Positions 25,678-38,432 are shown, counted from the stretch's first letter. The stretch is 64,000 nucleotides of DNA from Phanerodontia chrysosporium (GCA_001910725.1 MJGA01000003.1:930001-994000); one strand, 5' to 3'. Numbers and translations are program-made. Notes: a model not told the origin generated them from the letters alone.

Positions 25678-27304
25678 ATGTCTTTCGCCGGCCGCCGCAG
25701 AGGAAACAAGGTCAAGAAGGGTGTCCAGTTCACCGTCATGGTCGTCGGTACGTCCGCGCCCGTGTTGCACGCGCTTCAGTGGTACAGCGCAACCGTGTTG
25801 GCACAGCAGCTTACACCAGTGTCCCCGCAGGTGCCTCGGGTACCGGACGCACCACCTTTGTGAACACCCTATGCGAGTCCGAAGTCCTGCAACATAAGGT
25901 CTGCGACAGCCCGGAGACAGCCCATCTTGAGGAGGGCATCAAGATCAAGCCCGTCAACGTCGGTGAGTTTCCACGGAAGTCGGAGACGTGGACACGACGC
26001 TGAGGCGGTTCAGAACTCGAGGAGGACGGCGTGCGCATTGCTCTGACGATTGTCGACACTCCTGGATTCGGTGACAACATCGACAACGAGTTCGCGTGCG
26101 TACGCCTAGTGTATCAACGAAACCGCTCTCATTAACGGTCGCATGTAGCTTCCAAGAGATTGTTGGTTACCTCGAGCGGCAGTATGACGACATTCTAGCA
26201 GAGGAGTCCCGTATCAAGCGTAACCCCCGCTTCCGCGACAACCGTGTTCACGCACTTCTCTACTTCATCCCTCCCACTGGCCATGCGTAAGCGCGATACA
26301 TCAATGTCGAGGTTTCCAGCCACTGACTTTGTGTACAGCCTCCGCGAGATGGACATTGAGCTTATGCGCCGCCTCTCACCGCGTGTCAATGTCATTCCAG
26401 TCATTGGCAAGGCTGATTCCTTGACCCCGAGCGAGCTTCGCGGCTTCAAGAAGCGGGTACGCCCTTCGCGAGTTGACGTGTAGTCATCGGATGCTAATTA
26501 TTTGACAGATCATGGAGGACATCGAATACTACGATATTCCCGTCTACAACTTCCCCTACGACGTCGAGGAAGATGATGAGGAGACTATCCAAGACAACAG
26601 CGAGCTGCGTGTATGTGTAGACACGCGTATACTTCGCGAGCCCCTGATCACTGACGACCGCCTTCACAGGCGATGATGCCTTTCGCAATTGTCGGCTCTG
26701 AGGATGAAGTTGAGATCGATGGACAGCCTGTTCGTGCTAGGATATACCCATGGGGTATTGTCGAAGTCGATAACCCTAAGCACTCGGACTTCAGCCGCTT
26801 GAGGGGAGCTCTCCTTGGGTATGTTTTTGTTTCCGTTGATACGACGCCGTGTTTGACTATCTGTCCAGCACGCACCTGTCGGATCTGAAGGCCCTCACTC
26901 ACGACCTGTTGTACGAGACTTACCGTACCGAGAAGCTCTCCAGGACGGTTCACGCTGAGACGACCGACTCGTCTATCCTCCCGGAGGAGCTCGCCACTCA
27001 AAGCGTCAGGCTCAAGGAGGAGCAACTGCGTCGGGAGGAAGAGAAGGTAGGATGTGTGATCGTGCACTGTTGTGCAACGAGTGCTGATGTGTCCGCTCTT
27101 CCCAGCTGCGGGAGATCGAGCTTCGCGTCCAGCGCGAGATCAACGAGAAGAGGCAGGAACTCTTGGCGAAGGAAGAGTCGCTCAGGTATGCCGCATTTGC
27201 CGCAGCTGCAAACGTCATGCACACGCTAAATTCTTCTTGCTGCACACAGGAACCTGGAGAGTCGGTTGGCAGCGCAGGGTTCGCAATCAGAATTCCGGGA
27301 GTAG
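25678..27304 (+). CDS. CDC11: Septin, Cdc11 type
   Basis: A GTP-binding septin. After a basic start (SFAGRRRGNKVKKGVQFT), the G1 loop reads VVGASGTGRTTFVNTL. It has Arg in place of the usual P-loop Lys, a hallmark of the Cdc11 group. G3 is IVDTPGFGDNI and G4 is PVIGKADSLT. The septin unique element carries AIVGSEDEVEIDGQPVRARI and YPWGIVEVDNPKHSDFSRLR. The C-terminus is a short charged coiled coil (LKEEQLRREEEKLREIELRV). Cdc11 caps the ends of septin rods and helps build septin rings and filaments at the cortex and septum. Eight or so introns, all joining in frame, with stop TAG at 27302-27304. Confidence 0.93.
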
Positions 27305-28218
27305 GGCTCTTCGCCTACGTCGGTGTCTGGTCTGCAAAACGGTGCTCTAGTATTTTGATACCCCTTCCGGAAGTCCGAACCCCCTCGTACTCTCGTTCTT
27401 GTTATCCTAAGCGGCCTTACTATCTAACTGGATTAATTCGCTCCGATAGCACGCTCCTTTATCTGTGTCGCTCTCTTCCTGTCTGTTGCCCGCGTATTGA
27501 TACCTATTTCTTTGCATACTTTGTCTGCGCCCGTGTCTGCGCTAGAACGTCGTCACGAGCTGTGAATGCATGTGCAGCTTTGTTTCTCGCGCGGCGGGAG
27601 ATATGTTCTTGTGTGATCGTCGCAAAGCGTTGCAATCGCGTCCTTGCCTGATCTGGACCGATGTCTGCACGTTTGATCTAGACGCTGGTGAATAGATGTT
27701 GCGAGCCATCCAAGCTACGAAGTGTCTCGTCGACGCGACCGTTTTCCTGAGCTCGCCGGGGTCGCTCTTGACGGCTTTTCAGAGCTGGATACGTCGGATG
27801 GGCCGGTGAGTACTTTCCCTCCGTCCCCCGCCAGAATGTCGCCAGTGTCTGATCGAAGAGAATTCAACAGCGTTCGTTGATCTTTCGCTGTGCCCAATCT
27901 GGCAGCTATCGACCCAAGCCTCTTCCGTCTGCTGCCACAGCTTCTCCTCCAGAATATCCCTCCCCCTCCTTCGTCCTCCTCCCTCGCTCTCCGTTCTTGT
28001 GTTCTGCGCCTCTCGCCTCGCCGAACCTGCCAACTACCCCCGGAATCTGACGCGCTTTGGTTGGCTCGGACCTCGACGGAGTTCACGACCCCGCTCGAAC
28101 AAGGAGACAGCCCAGTCGGTGAACCGCCGAGCCTTCTGCCTGCAGCCCAGAGACTGCTCGCGACCCTCGGCCTACAGAGGTCGGCTCGCACCTCTCTGTC
28201 CTCGCGTCAGACACGTAC
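27305..28218. other. 914 bp between CDC11 and the MIT-domain gene
   Basis: The first part is the 3' flank of the septin gene, which is AT-rich and pyrimidine-rich. The second half (about 27890-28210) is markedly C/T-rich and leads to the next start codon, as in fungal promoters and 5' UTRs. Open frames here overlap without recognisable motifs and I do not call them genes. Confidence 0.5.
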
Positions 28219-31117
28219 ATGAACAACAGGCAGCCTCACGACTGGCAAGGCTCTACCAGCCGTACAGTGTCTCCAACATCCCCAAGCTCTCCCGCCTCCA
28301 TGTCCAGGCGTCGCTCAGCTATCGTTCCCCCGCCGGGCCCACCCCCGAGCCAGCCCATCCCGCACCTTCCCAACACACACACCTACGACACGTACGACGA
28401 TATGAACGGTTACAACGGCAGGACTTCGGACGTGGACAGCTACGATTCACACTCACCTCCGCAGTTGTACGCACGACCGAGTGCTTCCGCGAACCTAGCA
28501 GCCGTAGCAGCCTTCTCGCAGAACCGGCATGCAACCAGCTACGCTTCAAGCGCCGCGTCTTCGTCCGTGGATAACCTTTCGGACTCACCGCCCCCGTCAC
28601 GGCTACGGTCGGGACCTAGGTCCCCAACCACAAACGATATTGTCCCTGATCGCTTGCTCCTATCGCCCCCCGAACCTCGCAGCTCGGAGCCGCGCCCGCC
28701 GTCATCCAGACGGGCTCTCACGAAAGCGCTTGAGCTCGCGCGGGAAGCTGTGAAGCTTGACTCCACCAACGACGACCCGTATGGCGCCGTGATCGCATAT
28801 GGGAAGAGTGTAGCACTGCTCAGCGAGGTTATGGAGAGGGTGATGAGGGGTGAAGACAGCACAGAACGGCGGAGGAACGGCCGTCGGAGAAGTGTGGTTG
28901 CACAGGAGGAAGAAGTGCGACGCCTGAAGTCTATTGTGAGTTGCCAACGATCGGCACGCCTGCTAGGACCCTGCACCGCTGACCACTCTACAACAATGAC
29001 AGCACGATACGTACGCGGATCGAATGAATATTCTGAGTCTAATCTACAGTATACCTCTACCTGCGACTTCGCCGCCGTCAACGTACGCGTCGTCCTCAGT
29101 GTCCGTGTCGACCGCGTCTACCACTCCTTCGTCTCCGACATCGACATCGCCTACGTCCGAGTCTTCGCATTCATCAAGATATACCAACGAGTATTCGGAC
29201 GACGGTCGTGATTCATCGGACATACCTAGAATTGACCTAGCTGACAATTCGGATGATATGCTTGCCATAGGAACTGCCATGTTTTCCATGGACACTTCCG
29301 CTTCATCGAGTGGATATTCACCTCGGACACCTGTGGCACCCTCCGTACATCCATATGCTGCCTCAACCTCGCCGTCTTCGTCCCGAATGTCTACGGCGAC
29401 CCCCCGCGACCGCACGTGGGCAGACCAAGAGCTTCTTCTTCCCTACCGCCGGCTGCCCCTCCGCCAACCACGATGCCGCCACCTGCTCCGGCACCAACGT
29501 CCACAGCTCCGGAACCACAGGTTGCGCTTAGACCTCCTGAGCTGCAAGGTAGACAGCGGGGCGCCTCCTTCACCCACAGAAGAAACGGGTCGTACAGCAG
29601 GCTGGCAGCACTACAAGAAGAATCCTCCGAAAAGTCTGACGATCGACCTGTGCCGGCGCGTTCGGACAGTCTTGACACGTCGCACTCTGGCGGAAGCTCA
29701 GCGCGCCGCTCTGTGGAGGATTCTCATCCGTTGCCTCCTCTCCCCTCACCAGGATCTCAGCGGGCCAATGGGACAGATACCCAGCCAAACAGTCCCACTG
29801 TGCTCAACCAGAGACCTCGTGGCTCATCAACATTTTCTGTGCGGTCAGAGGTCCAGGTAACCAGCACTCTGATCAACGCCACGACAGCTATGGGTGCAAT
29901 CTCGCAGCGGAGGACTAAGACCTCAGTAACATCCTCTATGAGCGCCTCTTCGGAGCAGTCTGACTCGTCCTCCGTGGCGTCGTCGATTCCGAGCAACACA
30001 GTGGCAAGTCTGATGGGTCGCAGTCGCGCTTCGTCACAGCCCCAGCGACCGCTACTAGCTACGGCGAAATCCTACCCAGTACCGCACTCTGCACTCCCTG
30101 GTGGTCAGCAGCGCAAGGTGTCCATACCTTCGAGGCTGAATCCGAACGCACCACCGCAAATCACGATCAACACGGCGCTGCTGTCGCCGCCGCTGTCCAA
30201 GACACCTGTAGCGCCGCTTGTCCCGCCGCCGCCCGTGCCACATGGCAGCATTCCTATGGCACCCCAGTCGCCGCTGCCGCCGAATGCGCCCACAGACCCT
30301 CTTCGGAAGCCGTACCACATGATGATATTGCTCAGGCAAACGATGACCTCGAAAACAGGCGGTTACATCACGCGCCGGCTGCATGTACCGCAGGAGGTCT
30401 GGTCGCAAGGCGGTGCGAAGCTCATGAATATCCCCGAGAAGATTCGCGTAGTCGAGGTTCTCTGTTCCGCGTTGGAGGAGATCCAAAGCTGGAGCGTCGA
30501 ATATTTCGGCGCCGGGAACGTGAGCAGCGGCATGGGTATGGGTATCGGCAGCATCGGCAAAAAGGAAGCGGAGGCTTGGACGAACAAGCTCGAAGAGTTC
30601 TCGGCGGTGTGCGATGGTGTTGTAGGCAACTTCGGCAAGAAGCTTGGTGTCGGCGAGGGTTTCGTGACGAAAAAGAGCGGTGGAGTGAGTTTGACATCGC
30701 TTTTGGACCCTTAGTTTGTGCTTATTCCAGCAGAAGGTCACATCGTGGGGAGGCAGGCTGACGCGCCAATTCGATAAGCTCACCAACGGGAAAAAGTACG
30801 TATTCTTCTCATCCTCAGGTGCGCCTTGACTGACGGTCGCCTCTCGCAGCTTGGACTCGCCTGCCATCTATGTGCAGGGACTGGCTAAGCTGTTTAACCA
30901 GGCGCAAATCCTGGACGAACACACGAAGGCCGTCTGTTGCCAGCCGATCGCGCCCTTGTATGCCGCGTTTCCGCCAGAGTACCGGACTGCGTCCGAGACG
31001 AAGCTCAGGCGCGCCTCCGAGTTCTTCGCGAAAGTCGTCCTCACATTTGTCATCCGCGACATGGCGCTCCTGCTGGACAAATACGTCAAGAAGTGCGAAA
31101 AGTGGCTCGCAGAATGA
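28219..31117 (+). CDS. MIT-domain-containing protein of unknown role
   Basis: Most of the protein is low-complexity (Ser/Pro/Thr). Two parts look folded. A MIT (microtubule-interacting and trafficking) helical bundle near 28713-28845 reads TKALELAREAVKLDSTNDDP and YGAVIAYGKSVALLSEVMER. A C-terminal conserved region of about 250 residues starts at KPYHMMILLRQTMTSKTGG, continues with TRRLHVPQEVWSQGGAKL, and ends LLLDKYVKKCEKWLAE. MIT domains usually bind ESCRT-III tails, so a membrane-trafficking role is possible but not shown. The middle carries HPLPPLPSPGSQ-type proline segments that may bind SH3 domains. The frame breaks at 29400-29405, where a run of six C would need seven. Introns lie at about 28935-29001, 30685-30732 and 30796-30849. 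Confidence 0.75.
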
Positions 31118-31794
31118 AGGCGGGCAGACAAGCCCCTCGGACAACTGCCGTTCCTGTTCTCAGCATAGCATCTCCCCCTGTCACAAGCTGCATCTCTCCC
31201 CATCGCTATACTCTCCCGCAAGCCTGGCATCCTACACGCACACTCATCAGACCCATCCTCAGTGACTGTGGAGACTCAAACACCATACTGTAATATTACT
31301 TGCTTTCTCGGGGTTAGACCATCCGGAATTCTGGCTCGGTGTGTTTCTCTGTCCTTTTGGCCATCTCATTCCTTCCTCGCGGGTTCTACTTCCTGTCACA
31401 TCCTGTTGTTACCGGTACTCTTCTCCCTCCCCCTCACCTCAGTTTCGTTCCTTTAATATTGTCTATATCGTACGTCTCTTCGGTCCTGGTGGTTGGGGTA
31501 TGTATTCATTTCGAGCAATGTAAGCTACCGGTACCTTTGCTGCTTAATTGTACATACTCAGGTATCTCTTCCTGGAATCGGAACCAGGCTTCCATTCTTC
31601 CTCTCCCATCACACGGTGACCGAACGCTGTCCGATTCGGAGGCAGTGGTGCAGAACATCCAAGTGCAATTGAGACCTACGCGCGATGTACAGTATATATT
31701 ACATCCGAGACCTATGTAACTTCGCTGGCACTATACAAGACAATAGACTGTTGATTACTCTGAAACAGAAGTCGAAATTCCCAGTTCCGAACAT
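31118..31794. other. 677 bp between convergent MIT-domain and Ies1-like copy A genes
   Basis: Pyrimidine-rich in its middle (31150-31480). No gene is recognised; this is presumably the two 3' UTRs and terminators. Confidence 0.5.
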
Positions 31795-34164
31795 TTACGC
31801 GGCTGTGAACGAAGGAGGGGGCAGCTCGGGCTCTGGCGTAGGCTCTTTGCCACGGAGCCGATTGATAATCTTGAGGCGGAGCACTGCACAACACCAATCA
31901 ATGACCCTGAGCACCCGGCAGGAACGCAGAGAAACATACGCAGGTCAAGGCGGGTGTTCTCATCCATTTCGTCTTCTGATTCTTCCAATGGATCGTTCCT
32001 CATAATCACATGCCACGCCTCTGTAGAAGTGGCGGTCAGCTAGGTGCAGCGCAACTGTGATGCAAGAGTAGGTGGGGCAGAAAGTGAGAACGTACGTTCG
32101 AGCATGCTTCGGGTGCCCTCCGGGGGCGAAGGAGGGTAGTTCGGAAGGCGCTGTTGCGCCTCTAAATTCCTTGGAGGAGTGTACGCCCGCTGAGTAGGCG
32201 GTGGTAAGTAGGATAGAGGTGGCAGCTCGCGGGGCGGGTTCGGATCCCGACGGTCCTCGTAGGGCGAGGCGTTATAGCGCATGGGCGGCAGTGGAGAACC
32301 GCCACGCGGTGTCCGCGGACGGTTACGGACGGGCCCGCCATTGTGAGACTGGTAAGAGCTCGAACGTGAGCTCAACTGTTGGGAATTGTAGGTGTCCGCA
32401 TAGCGGTGGATGTCCGTGCTGTGGTTGGGGTACACGTGCCCCAGAGGAGGAAGAGACGGGGGAGAAGAGACGGGAGGGAGGATGGGAGGAAGGCGATAGG
32501 ACTCGGGAGAGTATCGATGGTACGCTGCGCGAGGTAACTCTGTGGGACAGATTGATTAACGGGATATTGATCATCCATCAGGGCAGGTTTACCTTCCGGC
32601 GCATCATCTGCGTCATTGAGGCGGGCAGGTGAGGGCGGACTGTCTGACGACGATCCCTGCCTGATTGATGCCTTGGACGGAGCTTTAGTGAAGGGATTTG
32701 ATAGCTGGCCCTTGCCTCTACGCGCGCCGCGACCCCGACCGCGAGTACCACGTTTACCGCCTCGTTCCTTCCCCGGTTCTTCGTCCGGAACGGCATCGTC
32801 CAATTTGTCCTTGTTCTCCAGGAAGATCTTACGCTGAGCAGACATCTTCGCGCCCCATTCCTTCTCTTCCGGGGTGTCCACATTCTCTAACGTCGCCTCT
32901 TCAGGAGACAAAAACTCCAGAGGTGGAATCTGGTCCGGCTTCTGGGATGCCTTGGGGTCGTCGAATGGATTGGGCAGGGTGCCCTCGTAGTAGTGATGGC
33001 ATAGCCATAGAAACGCGCGAGCTCGCGACTCTGAGGACACGTCCACGGGTGAAAAGAAGTCCAGGAAATCCAGTTCCGTGTTCGGGGGAAAGTGTGTCTG
33101 GGATATGAGCTAAGGGAATACTCATAAGCCACTTTAGCGTCGTGAAATTGCGCTACTCACTGATGTATGGTTAGCAAATATAAATATAAGGTTAACGATA
33201 GTGGTGGGAGGCACGATGCCAGATCTCTGCATTTATCTGTGTAAGCGCTGTTTGTGCTAGGCAACGTGCGGGACATACGGATCGATTCAAAACTTCTGAA
33301 GGTGTCGTCGGCGTGTTCTGAAGCTCCGTAGGTAGGAGACACGATTTGAGGATGTTCTTTATCCGGGGCGCATCCTGGAGATTGCCGTCGGTCTTCTGGA
33401 GAGATGGTACAGGGTGGTAGGTCCGCAAGGCTGTGCGCATCTCGGGGAAGACTGCGGGCAAATATAGTAAGCCCCACGCCAAAACCGAGTGGGTGTATGC
33501 GTGAGCCAAGGGACGGGCGGACTGCCCCTAGACGCGCCCCCATAGACTGGCACAGCGAATGGCGCTCGCGGGAGAGTTGAAAGTTCATCGATGAAAGAGA
33601 GGACGTACAGGCCATGGTGGTGTTGATACGGCCGACATTGGAGAGGACGGAGATCTTGGCAAACTCGTCCGCAAAGGCTGGCTGTCCCTGCAGCTTCTCG
33701 CGGGACACTTTGGAGCAGCGTGGCGAGTGCAGGAGGGTATTCACGTAGAGGTCGCGGAAGGAGACCTTGGTTCCGGCCGGCTCGCCGTGGAGAGTCGGGT
33801 ACGGGTCGGTGAAGACCCTGTGGGCGTCGGAGAAGAGGTAATAAAGGAGGTCGTACTGTAGGTCGACACGGGTGAGGGGCTCGCCGTCCTGGTGCTTGAC
33901 CGCAAGCGTCTTGCGGTGGGAGCCCTGGAGGCTGGTCGACGGTGAATGTCAGGCGCGGACGGGAGTGAGAGGAGCGTACCCTGCGGGAGGCATCGGCACG
34001 GGGAAGGAGAGGCGGGCAGGAGCAGAGCTGGATGGAGGACGACCTGCTCGAGGAGGACTAGGGTCGGAATCGTTCCTTCGTGGCAAGCAGCCACATTTGG
34101 GCCTGCATATGCCCGATCGGATCTCGTAGCCTGCAGGCATCACACCCCGAGTCACACCCCGCAC
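31795..34164 (-). CDS. Ies1-like INO80 chromatin-remodelling complex subunit, copy A
   Basis: The conserved core runs HQDGEPLTRVDLQYDLLYYL, VSFRDLYVNTLL, FAKISVLSNVGRINTTMA, then TYHPVPSLQKTDGNLQDAPR and RARAFLWLCHHYYEG. A basic Arg/Gly stretch (KRGTRGRGRGARRGKGQ) follows. The proline/tyrosine-rich linker leads to a C-terminal block with QAWHVIMRNDPLEESEDEMD and LKIINRLRGKEPTPEPE, and the stop TAA is at 31795-31797. I pieced together introns near 32526-32592, 32026-32090 and 31895-31955 to reach this end. The core matches the Ino-eighty subunit 1 family as I know it from fungi; complex membership is inferred. The 5' end is uncertain: the first coding exon may start at any of several positions between 33940 and 34164. 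A paralogue lies at 50.6 kb. Confidence 0.68.
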
Positions 34165-34433
34165 CCCGTTCTGATGCCCTCCGTAACGTCACGCTTTCTG
34201 TGCCGCGGAGTGTGCGCGACAAGAGCAGCGAACGACGACCGTCGACGGGAAAAACATATCTTTTGCCAGCGTCGCCTCTACGCCGCGGACAGCGTTCGCC
34301 ACACCGCCAATTCTCGAGGCGTCACCTGCGTCCCCGACGATGTCATAGTCGTCTAGACCGATGGCTACGGTGGAGTCGCACACGCATATATGCACTCATC
34401 TCCTCCGTCGCCCCCTCTTCGCAATGAACTACC

Positions 34434-36294
34434 ATGCCAGTCCCAGACAGCACCGCCTCCGACATGCTCAAGAGGGCCCTCAAGCCACTCGCGTTTAACC
34501 GCGCAGCCTACGATCCCATCATGAAAGCAATCGGCAAGTCTCCCCCCGATGCACCACACCACGCACGTACATACTGACACCATGTCTAGGCAATGCACAG
34601 ATTGTTCTCATCGGAGACGGCTCGCACGGGACATACGAGTTCTACGCTCACCGCGCGAACATCACCCAGAGACTCATCGAAGAAAAGGGCTTCACCGCAG
34701 TGGCTGTCGAGGCAGACTGGCCCGACGCGTTTCGCATCAACAGGTGCGTGCATGTGGCCTTGCTCTGTCTCCTAGAGCTAACAGAAACACAGGTATGTTC
34801 ACGGGGGCGACCTGAAAGGCACAAAAATCAAGAACGCTCGCGATGCCTTGAAAGACTTCGAGAGGTGAGTACGGCCCCTGTCAGTCAGTTATGATTCTCA
34901 TACTTCACAGATTTCCAAAGTGGATGTGGAAGAATGAAGTCATGCCTCCTTTCGTGCAGTGGCTGCGGAATTACAACGACAGCGTCATGCAAAAGACAGG
35001 AGACCGCTCTGCAAAGGTGTCCTTCTTCGGGCTCGACCTGTATTCCCTGCACCGCTCTGCGCAAGAGGTCCTGCGTTATCTTGACAGGGTTGACCCTGAG
35101 GGTGCAAAGGCTGCCCGCAAGAGGTACGGACACCATGACCACTAGGAGGCCGAGTCTCATGCGAGCCCAGGTATAATTGCTTCGAGCGTTTCGGAGAAGA
35201 CACGTCGCGCTACGCGTTTGAGGCTCAGTTTGGTCTCGCCAAGACTTGCCACAAAGAGGTCATCCAGAACTTGCAGAACCTGCTTCGCAATCATCAACGG
35301 TACATAGAGGAGCAACTTTCGCTCGACGAGAAGAGCCTAGGCAGTCACCCCGCCGAAGAACAGTTCATGGCGGAGATGAACGCACTAGTTGTGAGGGATG
35401 CCGAGGAATACTATCGGACGATGATGGAAGAGGATGCAATCAGCTGGAACCTTAGGTATGTGATCACGAGTGCTGGAACGACACTTAACTGAAAAGCTGC
35501 ATCTCAGAGATGACCACTTTGCCCGGGTCGTGGTCAATATTGCACATCACCTCGGGCACGGCAACGCGGACGCAAAGGTCGTCATATGGGCTCACAACTC
35601 TCACATTGGCGACGCTAGAGCGACTGATATGGGACGGAGAAGGGGTAAGAACCATCGTGTTGATGTCTTGCCCGGTTCGTCTAACAGTTGGACAGGCGAG
35701 ATTAACATTGGTCAGCGCTGCAGAGAGATCTTCGGGGACGACAATGTCTTCAATCTCGGGTTCTTGACGGCCAATGGCACTGGCAAGTAAACTTTGACCC
35801 GAGGTCCAGTTCAACGCTAAACTCTCTGCAGTAACCGCCGCATACAACTGGGATGAGCCTGCGAGACTGATGACCATGAATCCACCATTGAAAGGTTCAA
35901 TTGAACAAGTGTTGGATGACTCGGCTAAAACCGATGCTGTCCTGGTGATGAAGGAAGTTCATGGGAGCGATGTCGGAGACACTAAGAAAGTTGAAGTCTC
36001 ACCTGACCTCAACGAGTGAGTGTGAAGAGCACTTCGGTCGAATTCCAACGTGTAGCGCTCTGACGTCTTCATCTCAGCTTCCTCAACCAGTCCCGCTACC
36101 AAAGGTTCATTGGAGTCATCTATCGGAAAATGACAGAGATTCCTTCGCACTACTCTCGGTGCAGGCTCGCCGAGCAATACGACGCCGTCGCGATCATGAA
36201 GGAATCACGCGGAATTCAGCCATTGGAGAGAGAGGACACCTGGTCTGGCCACCACAAGGGCGACATCGACGAAACGTTCCCATTCGGATATTAG
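34434..36294 (+). CDS. Erythromycin-esterase-family protein
   Basis: The frame assembles across about eight short introns into a protein of the bacterial-type erythromycin esterase family (Pfam Erythro_esteras). Motifs include [60 protein letters not shown] and [19 protein letters not shown]. The His and acidic residues in the first two and the last form the family's active site. In bacteria some members hydrolyse macrolide lactones; most, and all fungal ones, have unknown substrates. The C-terminus runs [20 protein letters not shown] to the stop at 36292-36294. No signal peptide is visible, so it is likely cytosolic. No frame break. Confidence 0.88.
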
Positions 36295-36760
36295 CTAAGT
36301 TCATATATATTGTTCTCCATGTGTACTATTATGCTGTACTCATAACAAGGATTTGGATATTCGGACATCATAAGCGTATCTAGACCGCGTCAAACATGTA
36401 AACACGACGACGAGTAACTGCAAAGCTATCCTGACACACGAACTGAATTGCCTCACCACCCATGGACGATCGGAGGCTGTCCATATCACACTTACCTAGT
36501 GCGGTGACGCGCACGCTTGAAGCATGCTCAGCATGCTGCGCAGGCGGATTATCGTGAGGTAAGTCGCAGGTATGATGTCAATTGCACCGTCAAAGCATAG
36601 CCCTTTGGAAGGATCATGGGACCTAGGAGGGGACATAGCATGATTAGTGGCATGTCTCGCATGGTACATTGTCCCTCATGGACCGCCTAGTACGGGGTTT
36701 ATGCAAGCAGACGTCCTCCCCGTCTTCTCTTCTGTTGCATGGCTTCATATGGCCCCAGGC
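36295..36760. other. 466 bp intergenic region
   Basis: This lies downstream of the esterase-family gene and upstream of the membrane protein on the same strand. No gene is recognised; it likely holds a terminator and a promoter. Confidence 0.4.
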
Positions 36761-38432
36761 ATGTATCTCCCTTTCACCACAACATCTGTCACCTTCGCCC
36801 TTGCGCTGCTGGTCAGCCAGGCGTGCGCTTCAAACTTCTCGACGTACATCGGCACACGAAATTCACTATGCCAATATTCTGGCGAATGGCTGTTCTCTGT
36901 TATACCGAATGCCTTCGGCAATACAGTGAGCTCTTCTACCCGTCTGGGTGACTCCCTTCAGGTCACCTTACCTGGTGAGTCACCATTTATCTGCTGCTAC
37001 AGAGGGCAGCCTCCTGAATCTCGACCCTCAGAGAATACCAGTTCCGTAACTTACATCGGACTACAAGATAAAATACCCGCTCTATTCTCGGCCTGTCTTG
37101 ACTGCGATAACACAGACCAGGCGGAGGCAAAGCAAGCCCGTATCACATATAAGGGCACTAATCAGTCGAGTATCACGACGGTGAGTATCAAACCCTGTTA
37201 TAGTGTTCGTCTCGAGTCTGAGTCAATATGGTCTCCCACATAGGCCCCCTTCTTTTCATTCAGGGACATGGACCCTACGACCCCGCACATCCTAACGGTG
37301 ACCAACCTTTGGGATCCGTCGTCAGGTGTACAATCGCGAACTAGCTTTGCAGGTTTGGTCGTGACGATAGCGAATGGTGTGGTCCTTTCGATCACACTAC
37401 GTTGTATGTCTTACATATGGACAGGCAGCAGCAATGCGACGGTCCCATTGTCAGCAACGATTCCGGCCGTAACAGTATCATCAAGTTCAGGTAAGTCCGT
37501 CCCTGACTTACTCTGTAGACGCGTCCTGACCGAATTGTAGGGAGCGGTGCTTCTAGCTCGGTATGTTCGACTAGCCTTTCTCCCCATACGGCTCTGACAT
37601 GCTGCAGACGTCAATACTTATGCCACCGTCATCAGTTGCGCTAAGCAGTGTGATTCGACCATCTAGTTTCTCCACATCTCCGTCGGTAAGCCGGACTTGT
37701 CACCTGCTCACTACAGTACTTATAGGCGTTGCGCAGAATCTGATTGGGCCGCACCTTCATCAACGAGCGGTCCACCCAGTTCAACATCGCCTTCGGCTTC
37801 ATTGTCTGCAGGCGACCCTCTGCCCCCGGCGTTCTGCCAAACACTACCAATGCAGACTCACAGCCATTTGGACCTACCGTCGGCCCAGAGTCTGCCGCTG
37901 GCGGTAGCACCCGCCACGGTTTATCGACAGGCCTCGTAGCACTCATCGGAGTCCTTTCGGGAGTGGGCGGCTTCGCAGTAGCCGCGGTGGCGGGGTTCCT
38001 CGTCTGGCATAGGCGGCGCACAACGGCAGCGACGCGCGGCATGATGCCGCTCACAGATGAATCTAGAGGCGGTTCAGCTACCTTCATTGAGCCTTTCTTC
38101 CTCTCCACAGCCGGCCCCTCGACAAATACTGCCCACAACTCAGGCCAGCAACCAGGGCGACCGTCAGCTCCAAATTTCTTCTCTGCTCGGCCGTTTGGCG
38201 GTTCGGGCTCCTGGCAAGGAACGCAGTCTATATCTCCCCATGCACACCTGGTACCGTCTACGATGGAGCAGAGTCAATCCAATCGTGAGTTTAGTGTGGC
38301 TTCCCATATGAATCGACCATCTTGCTCAACTCTTCCGTAGATGACACAGAGCAACCTCGACAGCCATCGTCACCTGCGTCCCCTTGGCTTGCGAGGACTC
38401 CACGGAATTCTTTTGGAGGCGTCGCACTTTAA
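36761..38432 (+). CDS. Predicted secreted-ectodomain, single-pass membrane protein, unknown function
   Basis: The start at 36761 gives a signal peptide (FTTTSVTFALALLVSQACA, probable cleavage after ACA). The ectodomain has several cysteines (NSLCQYSGEW, PFICCYRGQP, SACLDCDNT) and N-glycosylation sequons. A Ser/Thr-rich stalk follows, including ATVPLSATIPAVTVSSSSG. One transmembrane helix (STGLVALIGVLSGVGGFAV to AAVAGFLVW) is stopped by HRRR. The cytoplasmic tail is disordered, ends in TPRNSFGGVAL, and is joined by a last intron with donor at about 38284. The plan is like fungal wall-stress sensors and other Ser-rich single-pass proteins common in mushrooms. I recognise no named family. Exon joins in the 37180-37740 stretch are not fully resolved. 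Confidence 0.65.

Noticed and set aside
31565..31590. GGAATCGGAACC resembling a reversed tRNA B-box
   Set aside because: It has an extra G against the consensus and no tRNA stems flank it.
32235..32250. GGGTTCGGATCCC resembling a tRNA B-box
   Set aside because: It lies inside the proline-rich coding part of Ies1-like copy A, does not match the B-box exactly, and no A-box or cloverleaf surrounds it.
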